From: an uncultured Moraxellaceae bacterium
GTDB lineage: Bacteria > Pseudomonadota > Gammaproteobacteria > Pseudomonadales > Moraxellaceae
Reading direction: 5' to 3'
Assembly (NCBI GenBank): GCA_937952925.1
Contig: CALFYA010000133.1
Location: 1 to 15,979, forward strand
DNA: 15,979 nt
Shown: positions 6,776-14,649 of the stretch, piece by piece
Numbering within the stretch: position 1 is the stretch's first letter
How the letters are laid out: each line of letters begins with the position of its first letter
Translations under genes and position numbers: made by a program
Notes under the pieces: model-generated
What the model was told of the DNA's origin: nothing
The model's input: only the letters and a program-made list of their open reading frames with translations
Database searches by the model: none

Positions 6776-7293
6776 ACTTAAAACAACAACGTGGGATCGG
6801 CTTATTAGAAGTCTTAGTCGCCATGTTAATCCTCGCAATTGGTGTATTGGGATTCTCCGCCCTACAAGTGCGAGCAGTCTCTGCAACGAGTGAGGGTTTT
6901 GCACGCGCTCAGGCGATGGGCACGATGCGTATGCTCGCTGAAAGCATGCGAACCAATCCAACAGCAATCAACACCTATACATCCAGTATCAACTCAGGAT
7001 CGGTGACCCCACCTGGCAAAACTTGCATGGGGAACAACACCGGATCTGAGCTGCCCTGTACCCCAGATCAGCTGGCCGCATTTGATAGCTATCAAGTCAA
7101 TTTGACCAGCAAGAACCAAGACATGAACCTACGTTTGGTCAATTGTCCAGGTCTGACAGAATCACGCCAATGCATTTTGGCCGCATGGGGAAAAACCAGT
7201 CCCACTGTGGGTGCTAGCGCAGAATCTGATTGCCTCAAATCGGACGGATCATATCACCGTAAAGCCACCTGTCTATTGCTGGAGGCCATCTAA
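6766..7293 (+). CDS. pilV: Type IV pilus minor pilin PilV
   Basis: A 175-residue prepilin with leader MRINLKQQRG, cut before IGLLEVLVAMLILAIGVLGF, with Glu5 retained. The segment that follows, SALQVRAVSATSEGFARAQA, is characteristic of PilV. The Cys-containing C-terminal domain (CMGNN, LPCTPD, NCPG, QCILAAWG, DCLK, TCLLLEAI) would fold in the periplasm, where the cysteines probably form disulfides. Its ATG overlaps the end of fimU by ten bases and its stop directly abuts the pilW ATG, so translation is probably coupled. PilV is part of the priming subcomplex of minor pilins with FimU, PilW and PilX. Confidence 0.9.
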   Translation: MRINLKQQRGIGLLEVLVAMLILAIGVLGFSALQVRAVSATSEGFARAQAMGTMRMLAESMRTNPTAINTYTSSINSGSVTPPGKTCMGNNTGSELPCTPDQLAAFDSYQVNLTSKNQDMNLRLVNCPGLTESRQCILAAWGKTSPTVGASAESDCLKSDGSYHRKATCLLLEAI

Positions 7294-8349
7294 ATGAACG
7301 CGATGCAACGTGGTTTTACCATGATTGAATTGATGATTGCGATGATTCTCGGGCTTGTGATCAGCGCAGCAGCCATTCAGTTGTTTATCACCGGTCAAAT
7401 GACCTTCAACTTGCAGCAAGGCACAGCTGATGTGCAAGACAGCGGCGTGTTTGGTATGGAGTTGATGGCTCGCAGTATTCGTGCAGCCAACTACAACAAT
7501 GCTAGTCGCGTGATTAATGATCGAACTCCATGGGGTGGGATCGTGCTCACTTCAGACATGGTTGATGATCCCATCGCCGGCGATTTGCCACGCAACCTAG
7601 AAGGGTTGCAATGGGATGGCAATTTTGCACCTAGCACGCTGCTGACCCGTGGTAATGGTCATACCGTGGGGTTGGGCAATGATTGGACAGGCAAATCAAA
7701 CGTCAGCTTAGCTGCGGGTGGTAGTGTGAGTAGTGATCAGTTGGTCATCCAATATCAGGCGCATGAAGATATGTTTGATTGTGAAGGTCAAACGGTTTTA
7801 GGGCCACGGTTGGGAACCATTACACAAAATGGTCAGATCGTCGAAAATCACCCCCTCAAAGGCGATATGGTGATTGAGCGTTATTTCCTACGGGTGGATA
7901 CACTGGCCGCTGCGACCGAACCTGGCACACCTTTGGCATTGGCTTGTGATGCAGGGCGTTATAATCTGAACAACGCCCAAAACGTCAAAGACAACAAAGA
8001 GCCTATCGTCAACTACGGTGATGCAGGTCAAATCTTGATGAATCGGGTTGATCACTTCCATGTGTTGTTGGGCACAGAAGCGAATAATTCGACCAATCAA
8101 TTGTTTTATAGCATTCGTGATTATATGACGTTACCCGAAGCAAGCCGGCCACGGATTGTCTCGGTCAAGATGTCGGTATTGAGCCGATCGACGGCGAATA
8201 CCAAGAGCAAGCAAATTGACACCACCAAAGAATTTGTGATGCTTGATCAAAAAGTCAAAGTCAACACAGCAACAAACAACGAGTATGTCCGTCAGGTCTA
8301 CTCCACCACCATCGCATTGCGTAATGGCATCGGAGGTCGTCCATCATGA
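7294..8349 (+). CDS. pilW: Type IV pilus minor pilin PilW (ComB-like)
   Basis: A 351-residue prepilin with a short leader MNAMQRG, cut before FTMIELMIAMILGLVISAAA, with Glu5 of the mature protein in the usual place. The long periplasmic domain fits PilW, the largest of these minor pilins. AIQLFITGQMTFNLQQGTADVQDSG directly after the helix is typical of PilW. The C-terminal part includes the strands RPRIVSVKMSVLSRS and VYSTTIALRNG, also family-like. The start is set by GGAGG eight bases before the ATG, within the end of pilV. Its TGA overlaps the pilX ATG in an ATGA arrangement. In Acinetobacter baylyi the pilin-like factor ComB, needed for DNA uptake, is encoded at about this position; whether this protein is its orthologue is an inference from order. 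Confidence 0.9.
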   Translation: MNAMQRGFTMIELMIAMILGLVISAAAIQLFITGQMTFNLQQGTADVQDSGVFGMELMARSIRAANYNNASRVINDRTPWGGIVLTSDMVDDPIAGDLPRNLEGLQWDGNFAPSTLLTRGNGHTVGLGNDWTGKSNVSLAAGGSVSSDQLVIQYQAHEDMFDCEGQTVLGPRLGTITQNGQIVENHPLKGDMVIERYFLRVDTLAAATEPGTPLALACDAGRYNLNNAQNVKDNKEPIVNYGDAGQILMNRVDHFHVLLGTEANNSTNQLFYSIRDYMTLPEASRPRIVSVKMSVLSRSTANTKSKQIDTTKEFVMLDQKVKVNTATNNEYVRQVYSTTIALRNGIGGRPS

Positions 8350-9110
8350 GAGCACAACAGGGATCTGCACTCATTGCGGTGATGTTTATCTTACTGCTGA
8401 TCAGCTTGCTTGGAGCATTGGCGATCCGGCAAGGTTTGACCAGTTTGAATATTGCCACCAACTCACAGGTCAATGCCTTACTGTTTCAGTCCGCTGACAG
8501 TTTGTTTGCCAAGCTTGAGCAAGCCACCAATATAGAAGGTGCAGCTTTGGGTTCGATGCAAAATCCGATTATCTTTGCAGCAACCACAGCCATTGATGGT
8601 AATGAGATCTTTATCTGCCATCGGCCACTAACCGATGCGGCCGTCGCAAAAGATTCTAATAATGCGACAACCGTTGATCCTGATGAGGTGGGTAATGGTG
8701 CAACCTCTGTCGATGGTCGTGGGACAGGATATTGTGATCTGACCAAAGACTTCAACAGCGCACGGCGTGCGGTGGTCTCACAAGTTGCGGTCATGGTGCC
8801 GCAAGATGGCGCGCAAGACTATGCGCCCTTTGAGTTCGCACCGCGTAAAACCGACGATGATGGTGCGAAAATTGATGAGGTCAAGCGTATTCGTACCTAC
8901 ATCACCTCCATGTTACCGAGTTTGTCTGACGCTGATCTCTCAGCAGTGCAGTCAGAGTGTATTGAGAACCGTTCGAATGACAACATGGATACAGAGAATC
9001 AGGGGCGTGAAACCTTGCTCGACTGTTTAGCTCGCTATGGCGTGCCTGCCAAGACACAGGTACAAGAGTATCAATTGACCACCTTGTTTCAACAACGCGT
9101 GCTCAAGTAA
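8346..9110 (+). CDS. pilX: Type IV pilus minor pilin PilX
   Basis: A 254-residue prepilin-like protein with a very short leader MRAQQG before SALIAVMFILLLISLLGALA. Position 5 of the mature sequence is Ala rather than Glu, as in GspK-type minor pilins that sit at the fibre tip and do not need Glu5 to dock on a previous subunit. The RQGLTSLNIATNSQ region that follows fits PilX. The periplasmic part has Cys residues (FICHRP, GYCDLT, SECIEN, LDCLARYG) that could form disulfides. The ATG overlaps the pilW stop, so the two are translationally coupled. pilY1 begins 14 bases after the stop. PilX, PilV and PilW are thought to link the pilus tip to PilY1. Confidence 0.87.
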   Translation: MRAQQGSALIAVMFILLLISLLGALAIRQGLTSLNIATNSQVNALLFQSADSLFAKLEQATNIEGAALGSMQNPIIFAATTAIDGNEIFICHRPLTDAAVAKDSNNATTVDPDEVGNGATSVDGRGTGYCDLTKDFNSARRAVVSQVAVMVPQDGAQDYAPFEFAPRKTDDDGAKIDEVKRIRTYITSMLPSLSDADLSAVQSECIENRSNDNMDTENQGRETLLDCLARYGVPAKTQVQEYQLTTLFQQRVLK

Positions 9111-9124
9111 ACGGAGTTTTTGTC

Positions 9125-12100
9125 ATGGCAAAAGTACATTTCCAACCGAAGTTACTCGTTGTTGCGGTCTCAACACTCATGTGTGGCACACTGGCACAGG
9201 CCAGCGACATCGAAGTTTATCAACAGTCCAAATCAGGGACGACCACCCTGACCTTGATGATTGATACTTCAGGTAGTATGGGGTCAGATTATATTAATGA
9301 GGATTACCCAGGCGTTTGCGGCACAGTGAGTACGGAGAACTCTGGTACATCCCCTAATTATGTACGTCGCTTTTGTACTAAAAGTGGTGTGAAGTACTAC
9401 GACCGTTTGTCGCGTGTACAAGATGCCTTGTTTCAGTTGATGAACAACACGGTTGATCTCAAAGATGATGTGGTGATGGGGCTAGGCCATTATTCCGTGA
9501 GTGGTAATGGTCGTACCGCACGGATATTGGTACCAGCCAAACCGCTTGATAGCACCCAGCGTAGTGCCATCAAAAGTGCAGTGGCGGCACTGACGGCCAG
9601 CGGGGGGACACCATCCGCACAGGCCTATGCTGAAGTTGCCGCTTATATGCTCGGCACCACCACTGATGGTTACGCCACAGAGCGAACGGCATATGCGCTC
9701 AACAGAAGCACAGGCAAATATCGTGCATGCCAAGGTTGGAGCAATCCTAATAACAGCAACTTTGCTGCCTGCAACAGTTATAGCTCAACCGATGTCAACA
9801 CGGCTCCGGTTGCAGGAGCCGTTGAATATAGCTCAGACAGCACGTGGCGATATTTCAAAGTGGCCTCTACTGGTAGCTATGACAGTGGCTTTGCCAGCTC
9901 AGTGTCCACCTCCAAGAGTGGTTCAAAATATTTGTCGCCACTGCCAAGCAACTCTGAAAACCCTGAATGTAATGGTCAGGGGATTTACTTCCTCACCGAT
10001 GGTTATCCCAATAGTTCAAGCAACACACGTGCGTCAGCTGTGATGGCCAAGGCACTAGGGGCGTCCTCATTTAGTTGTGGGACAGGCTTAAGTGGTGGGG
10101 ACTCGTCGGGAGCGTGGGGATGTATCGGTTCTTTTGCTCAAGCCCTTGAAAAAAGTAACAATCCTAAAGGTGTATCAATCAAAACCGCGGTAGTTGGTTT
10201 TGGTGCAGTCTTTGATGGGATGCAAACCAAATCAGGTAGCTACGAAAACGATAAAGGTCGTAAAATCGACCGGATTTTCTACAACTGTAATACCAGCGGT
10301 GTTGCACAAGACGCCAAAAACGCCTGTAACTGGGGCGAGGTCAACAAGGGTGATGCCTACTCAGGCACTGGTGGATATGGCCAAGGGGGGTTTTATAATG
10401 GAAAAACCACCGAGGATGTTGTGAAGAGCGTCATTCAATTTACGGCAGATCTCAAAACCCAAATTCCACCACTGCCAACTGGCTCAACCGTGATTCCACA
10501 AGACCAGCTCAACCGTAGCACATTGCAGCCTTATGGTTATCTGACCATGCTGGAGCCACAACCGGGTACGGCAGCGTTGGTGTGGCCGGGTAATCTCAAG
10601 CGCTACAAAATTGCCAATGGCACCGTAAAAGACAAAAACAGCACCAAGGTGTTTTCAGATCGTAATGGTACCTTTGCGACGGGCACGTTTGATTTGTGGA
10701 ACAATACATCTACGGCGGATGGAGCGATTACACAAGCTGGGGGGATGTATGCACAGATTCCCGTACCTACACAAGCCTCACCCTCGACAAGCCGCTCGGT
10801 CTACACCAATCCCAATAGTACAGGGACAACACTGGTGCGTCTGACCGCCGATTTGGCAAATTATTCAAGTGCACCACTGGCAACCAACTTTACTCTCCCT
10901 GAGCGTCTGCTGTTGCTCAATGCGATTGGTTACAATCTTGATGTAACGGCTGCGGCCTTACCAACATCACTTACACCACCAACCACACCATACAAAGTGT
11001 TGGGCGGAGTGGTGCATTCCACACCAACCCTGATGACCTACAGTGCCAGTAGTGTGACCAAACCCTCCGAAGAAGATACTTCACGCCAAGATTTTGTGAT
11101 GTTTGGTTCTTTGGATGGCATGCTGCATGTGGTCAATGCCAAGACTGGGGTTGAAGTCTTTGCATTTTTGCCCAGAGAGTTGGTCAAATCGCAAGGTAAT
11201 GGTCTCAAACTCGGAGCAACGGGTAGCCCTGCACCGGTCTATGGGGTAGATGCACCTTGGATTGTTGATCCTACCTATGTCCTCAACCGCAACAGCAACC
11301 GTTTTGAGGCCAAATTCCTCAATGTCTACGGTGGGTTGCGGATGGGCGGTAGTAGCTATTATGGCTTTAATCTCAAAAATCTGAGCAGCCCACAGATGCT
11401 GTTTAGAATTGGTTCAGATCAGGCCGATTTTAGCCGGATGGGTCAAACCTGGGCGAAGCCTGTGATCACCACCATTCGTTACAACAAGAAGCGTACCAAG
11501 GTCATGATTGTGCCTGGTGGCTATGATATGTGTTATGAAAACCCAGAGTTTGCACTCAACTCCACTGATGCCGAAGATTTGGTTGGTTGTAGTGGCAAGA
11601 GTAAAGCGCAGGGCAATGCGGTGTATATTATTGATGCACAAACCGGTCAACGGTTGTGGTGGACCAGTGATACAGGCGCTTCAACCAACAACAGCAGCTT
11701 GGTACACAGTATCACTGGCCGCGTCAATGTGACCGACCGTGATGCAGATGGTTTGAGTGATCACATTTACTTTGCCGACTTGGGTGGTCAAGTGTTCCGA
11801 GTCGATATTGATAACCAGTCACAGCTCAAGGCCAGCAATACCAGTGCGATGGTCAAACGTGTGGTGCGTTTGATGAACGTTGGTACCAACAACAAACACA
11901 ATCCACGTTTCTATGAAGCACCAGCGGTGAGTGTGCATGATGAAGGGGTTGAGCGTTTCTTGATGGTCAATGTCGCATCAGGCGACCGCAGCTCACCGCT
12001 TGATGTGCTGGCTACCAACAAAGGTGGTGATGGCATCACTCGCCCCAATAACAACCGTGTTTATGGCTTGTTTGATCGGGATGTGGTCAAGGCAGATCTG

Positions 12101-12679
12101 TACACCCTGCCTGAAAGCAAACTTGAAAGCAAAGATATTGGCCTATCCGATATGCAAGTGAGCCCACAAACCAACTCGGTCAACAAATCCATTATGTTGG
12201 GTGCGGATCGTCCTGAGCGTAAAGAAGGCTGGTACTACGATCTGACTGGCTCAATCACTGGTGCACTGAAGGGCTATGATGAGTTGATTGCCCTCAATGG
12301 TGACCTGTATGCCACCATCTACAACCCTGATGTCCAAACCACGGTCACAGATAATTGTTCTGCACGGGTCACGGGTGAAACCAATGTCCGTCGCTATTGC
12401 CTGCCATATGGTCTGGCCAATGGTGCGGAATGTCAGTTGCCATCATCGGGTTACTATGAATTCAAGATTGGTGCAGGGATTCAAGGGGTGTCGATTGGTG
12501 CGGATGATAGTAGTGCTGCAACACGCCGTATTATCTTCAACCAAGAAGGCGTCACCAAGACTGGCAATAATGGTGTTGACTCAGGTACAGCTGATCAGTT
12601 GCGGATCTTTGAGACACCAAAAACCTTGATTCCTCAACGGTGGTTTGAAAAACAACCTAACCCAAACAAGGTGAAGTAA
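9125..12679 (+). CDS. pilY1: Type IV pilus tip-associated adhesin PilY1 (ComC-like)
   Basis: A large 1184-residue secreted protein presented at the pilus tip, needed for pilus extension, surface sensing and adhesion; the A. baylyi homologue ComC is required for natural transformation. A Sec signal peptide (LLVVAVSTLMCGTLAQA) probably ends after Ala26. A von Willebrand A-like domain spans about 42-450: the MIDAS residues are D47-T-S-G-S51, Thr162 in GGTPSAQAY and Asp292 in FLTDGYP. Many Cys occur between these elements. The C-terminal PilY1 beta-propeller starts near 655 with FVMFGSLDGMLHVVNAKTG and includes GNAVYIIDAQTGQRLWW. A calcium-loop motif D871-R-D-A-D-G-L-S-D879 lies in the propeller, like the calcium site that controls pilus retraction in Pseudomonas PilY1. 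No RGD motif was seen. CGGAG lies about eight bases before the ATG. The length is close to Pseudomonas PilY1. It sits in the usual place between pilX and pilE. Confidence 0.96.
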   Translation: MAKVHFQPKLLVVAVSTLMCGTLAQASDIEVYQQSKSGTTTLTLMIDTSGSMGSDYINEDYPGVCGTVSTENSGTSPNYVRRFCTKSGVKYYDRLSRVQDALFQLMNNTVDLKDDVVMGLGHYSVSGNGRTARILVPAKPLDSTQRSAIKSAVAALTASGGTPSAQAYAEVAAYMLGTTTDGYATERTAYALNRSTGKYRACQGWSNPNNSNFAACNSYSSTDVNTAPVAGAVEYSSDSTWRYFKVASTGSYDSGFASSVSTSKSGSKYLSPLPSNSENPECNGQGIYFLTDGYPNSSSNTRASAVMAKALGASSFSCGTGLSGGDSSGAWGCIGSFAQALEKSNNPKGVSIKTAVVGFGAVFDGMQTKSGSYENDKGRKIDRIFYNCNTSGVAQDAKNACNWGEVNKGDAYSGTGGYGQGGFYNGKTTEDVVKSVIQFTADLKTQIPPLPTGSTVIPQDQLNRSTLQPYGYLTMLEPQPGTAALVWPGNLKRYKIANGTVKDKNSTKVFSDRNGTFATGTFDLWNNTSTADGAITQAGGMYAQIPVPTQASPSTSRSVYTNPNSTGTTLVRLTADLANYSSAPLATNFTLPERLLLLNAIGYNLDVTAAALPTSLTPPTTPYKVLGGVVHSTPTLMTYSASSVTKPSEEDTSRQDFVMFGSLDGMLHVVNAKTGVEVFAFLPRELVKSQGNGLKLGATGSPAPVYGVDAPWIVDPTYVLNRNSNRFEAKFLNVYGGLRMGGSSYYGFNLKNLSSPQMLFRIGSDQADFSRMGQTWAKPVITTIRYNKKRTKVMIVPGGYDMCYENPEFALNSTDAEDLVGCSGKSKAQGNAVYIIDAQTGQRLWWTSDTGASTNNSSLVHSITGRVNVTDRDADGLSDHIYFADLGGQVFRVDIDNQSQLKASNTSAMVKRVVRLMNVGTNNKHNPRFYEAPAVSVHDEGVERFLMVNVASGDRSSPLDVLATNKGGDGITRPNNNRVYGLFDRDVVKADLYTLPESKLESKDIGLSDMQVSPQTNSVNKSIMLGADRPERKEGWYYDLTGSITGALKGYDELIALNGDLYATIYNPDVQTTVTDNCSARVTGETNVRRYCLPYGLANGAECQLPSSGYYEFKIGAGIQGVSIGADDSSAATRRIIFNQEGVTKTGNNGVDSGTADQLRIFETPKTLIPQRWFEKQPNPNKVK

Positions 12680-12680
12680 C

Positions 12681-13187
12681 ATGCGTACATCAATCAAGCA
12701 GCAGGGTTTTACCCTGCTGGAGATGATGACTGTGGTGGTGATGGTTGCGATTCTCGCAACCATCGCCTTACCAAGTTATGAAGAGTATGCAAGGCGTGCT
12801 GCCCAATCAGAAGCTCAAGCCATGATGCTGGCGATTGGGGAGGATTTGGGACGTTATCGGGGCAAAAGCCTGACATTCCGAGGATACACGCTGGAAGATG
12901 GCTTGTCTGATGACAACAAAATCATCTATGTGCCTAAAGGCAGCAGCTTATCCAACTACAAGTACAAGGTTGAATTGGTTGATGGTGCGATTCGCACGAC
13001 ATCGTTACCCAATACAACTCAAGGTCAACAATGGTTTATGTTGGCCTCTCCTAATTTGTCCAATGGTGTGATGAAAAAATCGCACTATATGATGCTGACC
13101 AGTGCAGGGATGCGTTGTAAGACCAAATCAACACTCAGCATTAATAGTGTCAACTGTGGCACAGGAACGGCAAACGAGTTGTGGTAG
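12681..13187 (+). CDS. pilE: Type IV pilus minor pilin, PilE family (ComE-like)
   Basis: A 168-residue prepilin with leader MRTSIKQQG, cut before FTLLEMMTVVVMVAILATIA, with Glu5 present. The mature N-terminal helix continues PSYEEYARRAAQSEAQAMML, as in PilE-type minor pilins. Two Cys near the C-terminus (GMRCKT and VNCGTG) probably form the disulfide-bonded D-region loop of type IV pilins. AGGTGA precedes the ATG, which lies one base after the pilY1 stop, so coupling is likely. The gene corresponds in order to comE of Acinetobacter baylyi, a pilin-like competence factor. It is probably a minor subunit rather than the major pilin, which in Acinetobacter (PilA) is encoded elsewhere. Confidence 0.88.
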   Translation: MRTSIKQQGFTLLEMMTVVVMVAILATIALPSYEEYARRAAQSEAQAMMLAIGEDLGRYRGKSLTFRGYTLEDGLSDDNKIIYVPKGSSLSNYKYKVELVDGAIRTTSLPNTTQGQQWFMLASPNLSNGVMKKSHYMMLTSAGMRCKTKSTLSINSVNCGTGTANELW

Positions 13188-13199
13188 AGGAATCAGGTG

Positions 13200-13667
13200 A
13201 TGCGTAATCTAAAATATTCATATACCAAGGGATTTACATTCCTTGAGCTCCTGATCGCCGTGCTGATTTTGGGGATTTTGTTGGCAATTTCGGTGCCTAG
13301 CTACCAAGCGTATGTGATCAAAGGTAATCGGGTGGATATGCAGTCTGCAATGACTGAAATTGCTCAAAAAATGGCCACTTATCAAGCCGCCAATCGGAGC
13401 TATGAAGGTGCATCTCTTAGCAATCCACAAATCTATGGCAATACCAAATTTCCCAAGGATAAACCCTTGTATGATTTGAGTTTAAGTGTCACTGATTCCA
13501 ACAACGATGGCCGCGCAGACACATGGACACTTGATGCATCACCCATTGGTGGCAAGCGCCAAAAAGATGATGGTCAAATTCGCTTAAATGATCAAGGTTG
13601 GCGCTGTTGGACAAAAGGGGCGTCAAGTTGTGGCCTGACGGCAAGTTCGTCATGGAAAGACAACTAA
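13200..13667 (+). CDS. Second PilE-family minor pilin (ComF-like) with calcium-loop motif
   Basis: A 155-residue prepilin from the ATG at 13200, chosen over the adjoining GTG at 13197 because AGAGGA lies about eight bases before the ATG. The leader MRNLKYSYTKG is cut before FTFLELLIAVLILGILLAIS, with Glu5 present. The following PSYQAYVIKGNRVDMQSAMT is typical of the PilE group. Residues 99-107, DSNNDGRAD, match the DxNxDGxxD EF-hand/dockerin-type loop. The C-terminal segment RLNDQGWRCWTKGASSCGL, with two Cys nine residues apart, resembles the Acinetobacter PilE/ComF proteins. It is the last gene of the cluster, 12 bases after the preceding pilin, and probably shares its transcript. It differs clearly from the preceding PilE in its periplasmic domain. 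Order suggests it is the comF counterpart, but I did not confirm this by alignment. Confidence 0.86.
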   Translation: MRNLKYSYTKGFTFLELLIAVLILGILLAISVPSYQAYVIKGNRVDMQSAMTEIAQKMATYQAANRSYEGASLSNPQIYGNTKFPKDKPLYDLSLSVTDSNNDGRADTWTLDASPIGGKRQKDDGQIRLNDQGWRCWTKGASSCGLTASSSWKDN

Positions 13668-13688
13668 TCAACCAATTCGCTTTCGTTT

Positions 13689-13713
13689 GGATATTTTTTG
13701 TCGTAAAATATCC
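13689..13713 (+). terminator. Inverted repeat after pilus cluster, possible terminator
   Basis: GGATATTTT (13689-13697) and AAAATATCC (13705-13713) form a perfect nine-bp stem with a seven-base loop, followed after three bases by CTTTTT. It lies 22 bases after the last pilin stop and could end the pilus transcript. The stem is AT-rich and therefore weak, and its right arm contains TAAAAT, which could instead be a -10 for rpsP. Confidence 0.4.
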
Positions 13714-13719
13714 GCCTTT

Positions 13720-13736
13720 TTGGGCCATCGGCCCGA
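13720..13736 (+). other. GC-rich hairpin in rpsP leader
   Basis: GGGCC-ATC-GGCCC at 13722-13734, extended by a U-G and an A-U pair, gives a seven-bp stem with a three-base loop. It is followed seven bases later by TTTTTT (13742-13747), 15 bases before the rpsP ATG. It could be a second terminator of the pilus cluster or an attenuator in the rpsP leader; the gap before the T run makes a standard terminator doubtful. Confidence 0.5.
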
Positions 13737-13761
13737 ATTCCTTTTTTGAAGAGAGTTTGTC

Positions 13762-14013
13762 ATGGTCGTAATTCGTCTCGCTCGTGGTGGTGCCAAAAAG
13801 CGTCCATTCTATCAAGTGATTGTGACTGATAGCCGCAATGCACGTGATGGTCGTTTCATTGAGCGTATCGGTTTTTTCAACCCTACCGCTCAAGGCAATG
13901 CTGAAAAAGTCCGCCTCGACACCAACCGCTACAACCACTGGGTTGCTCAAGGTGCACAACCTTCTGAGCGTGTTGCTGCCTTGGCTGCTCAAAACGCCAA
14001 AGCCACTGCCTAA
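13762..14013 (+). CDS. rpsP: 30S ribosomal protein bS16
   Basis: Ribosomal protein S16 of the small subunit, which binds 16S rRNA and helps 30S assembly. The 83-residue product is of standard length and begins MVVIRLARGGAKKRPFYQVI. It continues with VTDSRNARDGRFIERIGFFNP, the family signature, and ends with an Ala-rich tail. A GAGAG precedes the ATG. It is the first gene of the rpsP-rimM-trmD-rplS operon. The promoter was not identified; a hairpin and a T run occupy the leader. The next gene starts 25 bases after its stop. Confidence 0.98.
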   Translation: MVVIRLARGGAKKRPFYQVIVTDSRNARDGRFIERIGFFNPTAQGNAEKVRLDTNRYNHWVAQGAQPSERVAALAAQNAKATA

Positions 14014-14038
14014 CTGATTTGTGGTTGAGTTGATATCC

Positions 14039-14590
14039 ATGGAGACACTTGCCCCACCACAAGATTTGGTGCGTGTTGGTCAATTGCGTGCTCCATATGG
14101 GATTCAGGGGTGGATCTGGGTGTATTCAGATACCGACCCCATGGCCAATGTGTTTGATTATCAACCGTGGTGGATTCAAACCGCTCAAGGTTGGTCAACA
14201 CTGACCGTCAAGCGCTGGCGTACCCAAGGTCGTGGCGTGGTGGCTCGGTTGGCCGAAATCCCTGATCGTACTGCTGCCGAAAAGATGACCGGCACAGTGC
14301 TGTGGATGTCCAAATCTCAACTGCCACAAGCGGGTCAAGATGAGTATTACTGGTCTGACCTGATTGGCTTGTCGGTTTATGGTTTGTCTGCATCGTCTGA
14401 TCAAGCTGCTGTGCTTCTCGGTACGATTGCAGAGTTGTTTGAAACCGGTGCCAATGATGTGATGGTGGTCAAACCCTGCAAAGGCAGTGTAGACCAAGAA
14501 GAACGCTGGATTCCTTGGCATCCGTCCACCGTGCAACAGATTGATCTGACTGCACAGCGGATGGACGTCAATTGGGGTGTTGATTACTGA
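14039..14590 (+). CDS. rimM: Ribosome maturation factor RimM
   Basis: RimM binds ribosomal protein S19 and helps mature the 30S head and process 16S rRNA. From the ATG at 14039 the product is 183 residues. The N-terminal RimM domain includes VRVGQLRAPYGIQGWIWVYS (the family start), then WWIQTAQGWSTLTVKRWRTQGRG and DRTAAEKMTG. The C-terminal PRC-barrel domain includes EYYWSDLIGLSVYG, GTIAELFETGANDVMVV and WIPWHP, ending MDVNWGVDY as in Acinetobacter RimM. An in-frame GTG at 14021 is an alternative start with no ribosome site; the ATG has a GAG about nine bases before it. The gene lies between rpsP and trmD on the same strand. Confidence 0.96.
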   Translation: METLAPPQDLVRVGQLRAPYGIQGWIWVYSDTDPMANVFDYQPWWIQTAQGWSTLTVKRWRTQGRGVVARLAEIPDRTAAEKMTGTVLWMSKSQLPQAGQDEYYWSDLIGLSVYGLSASSDQAAVLLGTIAELFETGANDVMVVKPCKGSVDQEERWIPWHPSTVQQIDLTAQRMDVNWGVDY

Positions 14591-14600
14591 TCGCTGATCA

Positions 14601-14625
14601 CACGACCTAGCAATCTAGGATCGTG
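14601..14625 (+). other. Hairpin between rimM and trmD
   Basis: CACGACCTAG (14601-14610) pairs with CTAGG-A-TCGTG (14615-14625) as ten base pairs with one bulged A and a CAAT loop. It lies 11 bases after the rimM stop and 12 bases before the trmD AGGAG ribosome site. There is no T run, so it is not an ordinary terminator. It may stabilise or punctuate the mRNA, or influence trmD translation. Confidence 0.6.
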
Positions 14626-14649
14626 CCATGAAGATCAGGAGCCTCACTC

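Noticed and set aside
9182..9190. Cys20 in the PilY1 signal peptide as a lipoprotein site
   Set aside because: The residues before it (T-L-M) do not fit a lipobox, and a normal signal peptidase I site AQA lies just downstream.
13489..14040. Leftward 183-codon frame across the pilin/rpsP boundary
   Set aside because: It spans the end of a pilin gene, the intergenic gap and most of rpsP in antisense; it resembles no known protein and has no ribosome site worth noting.
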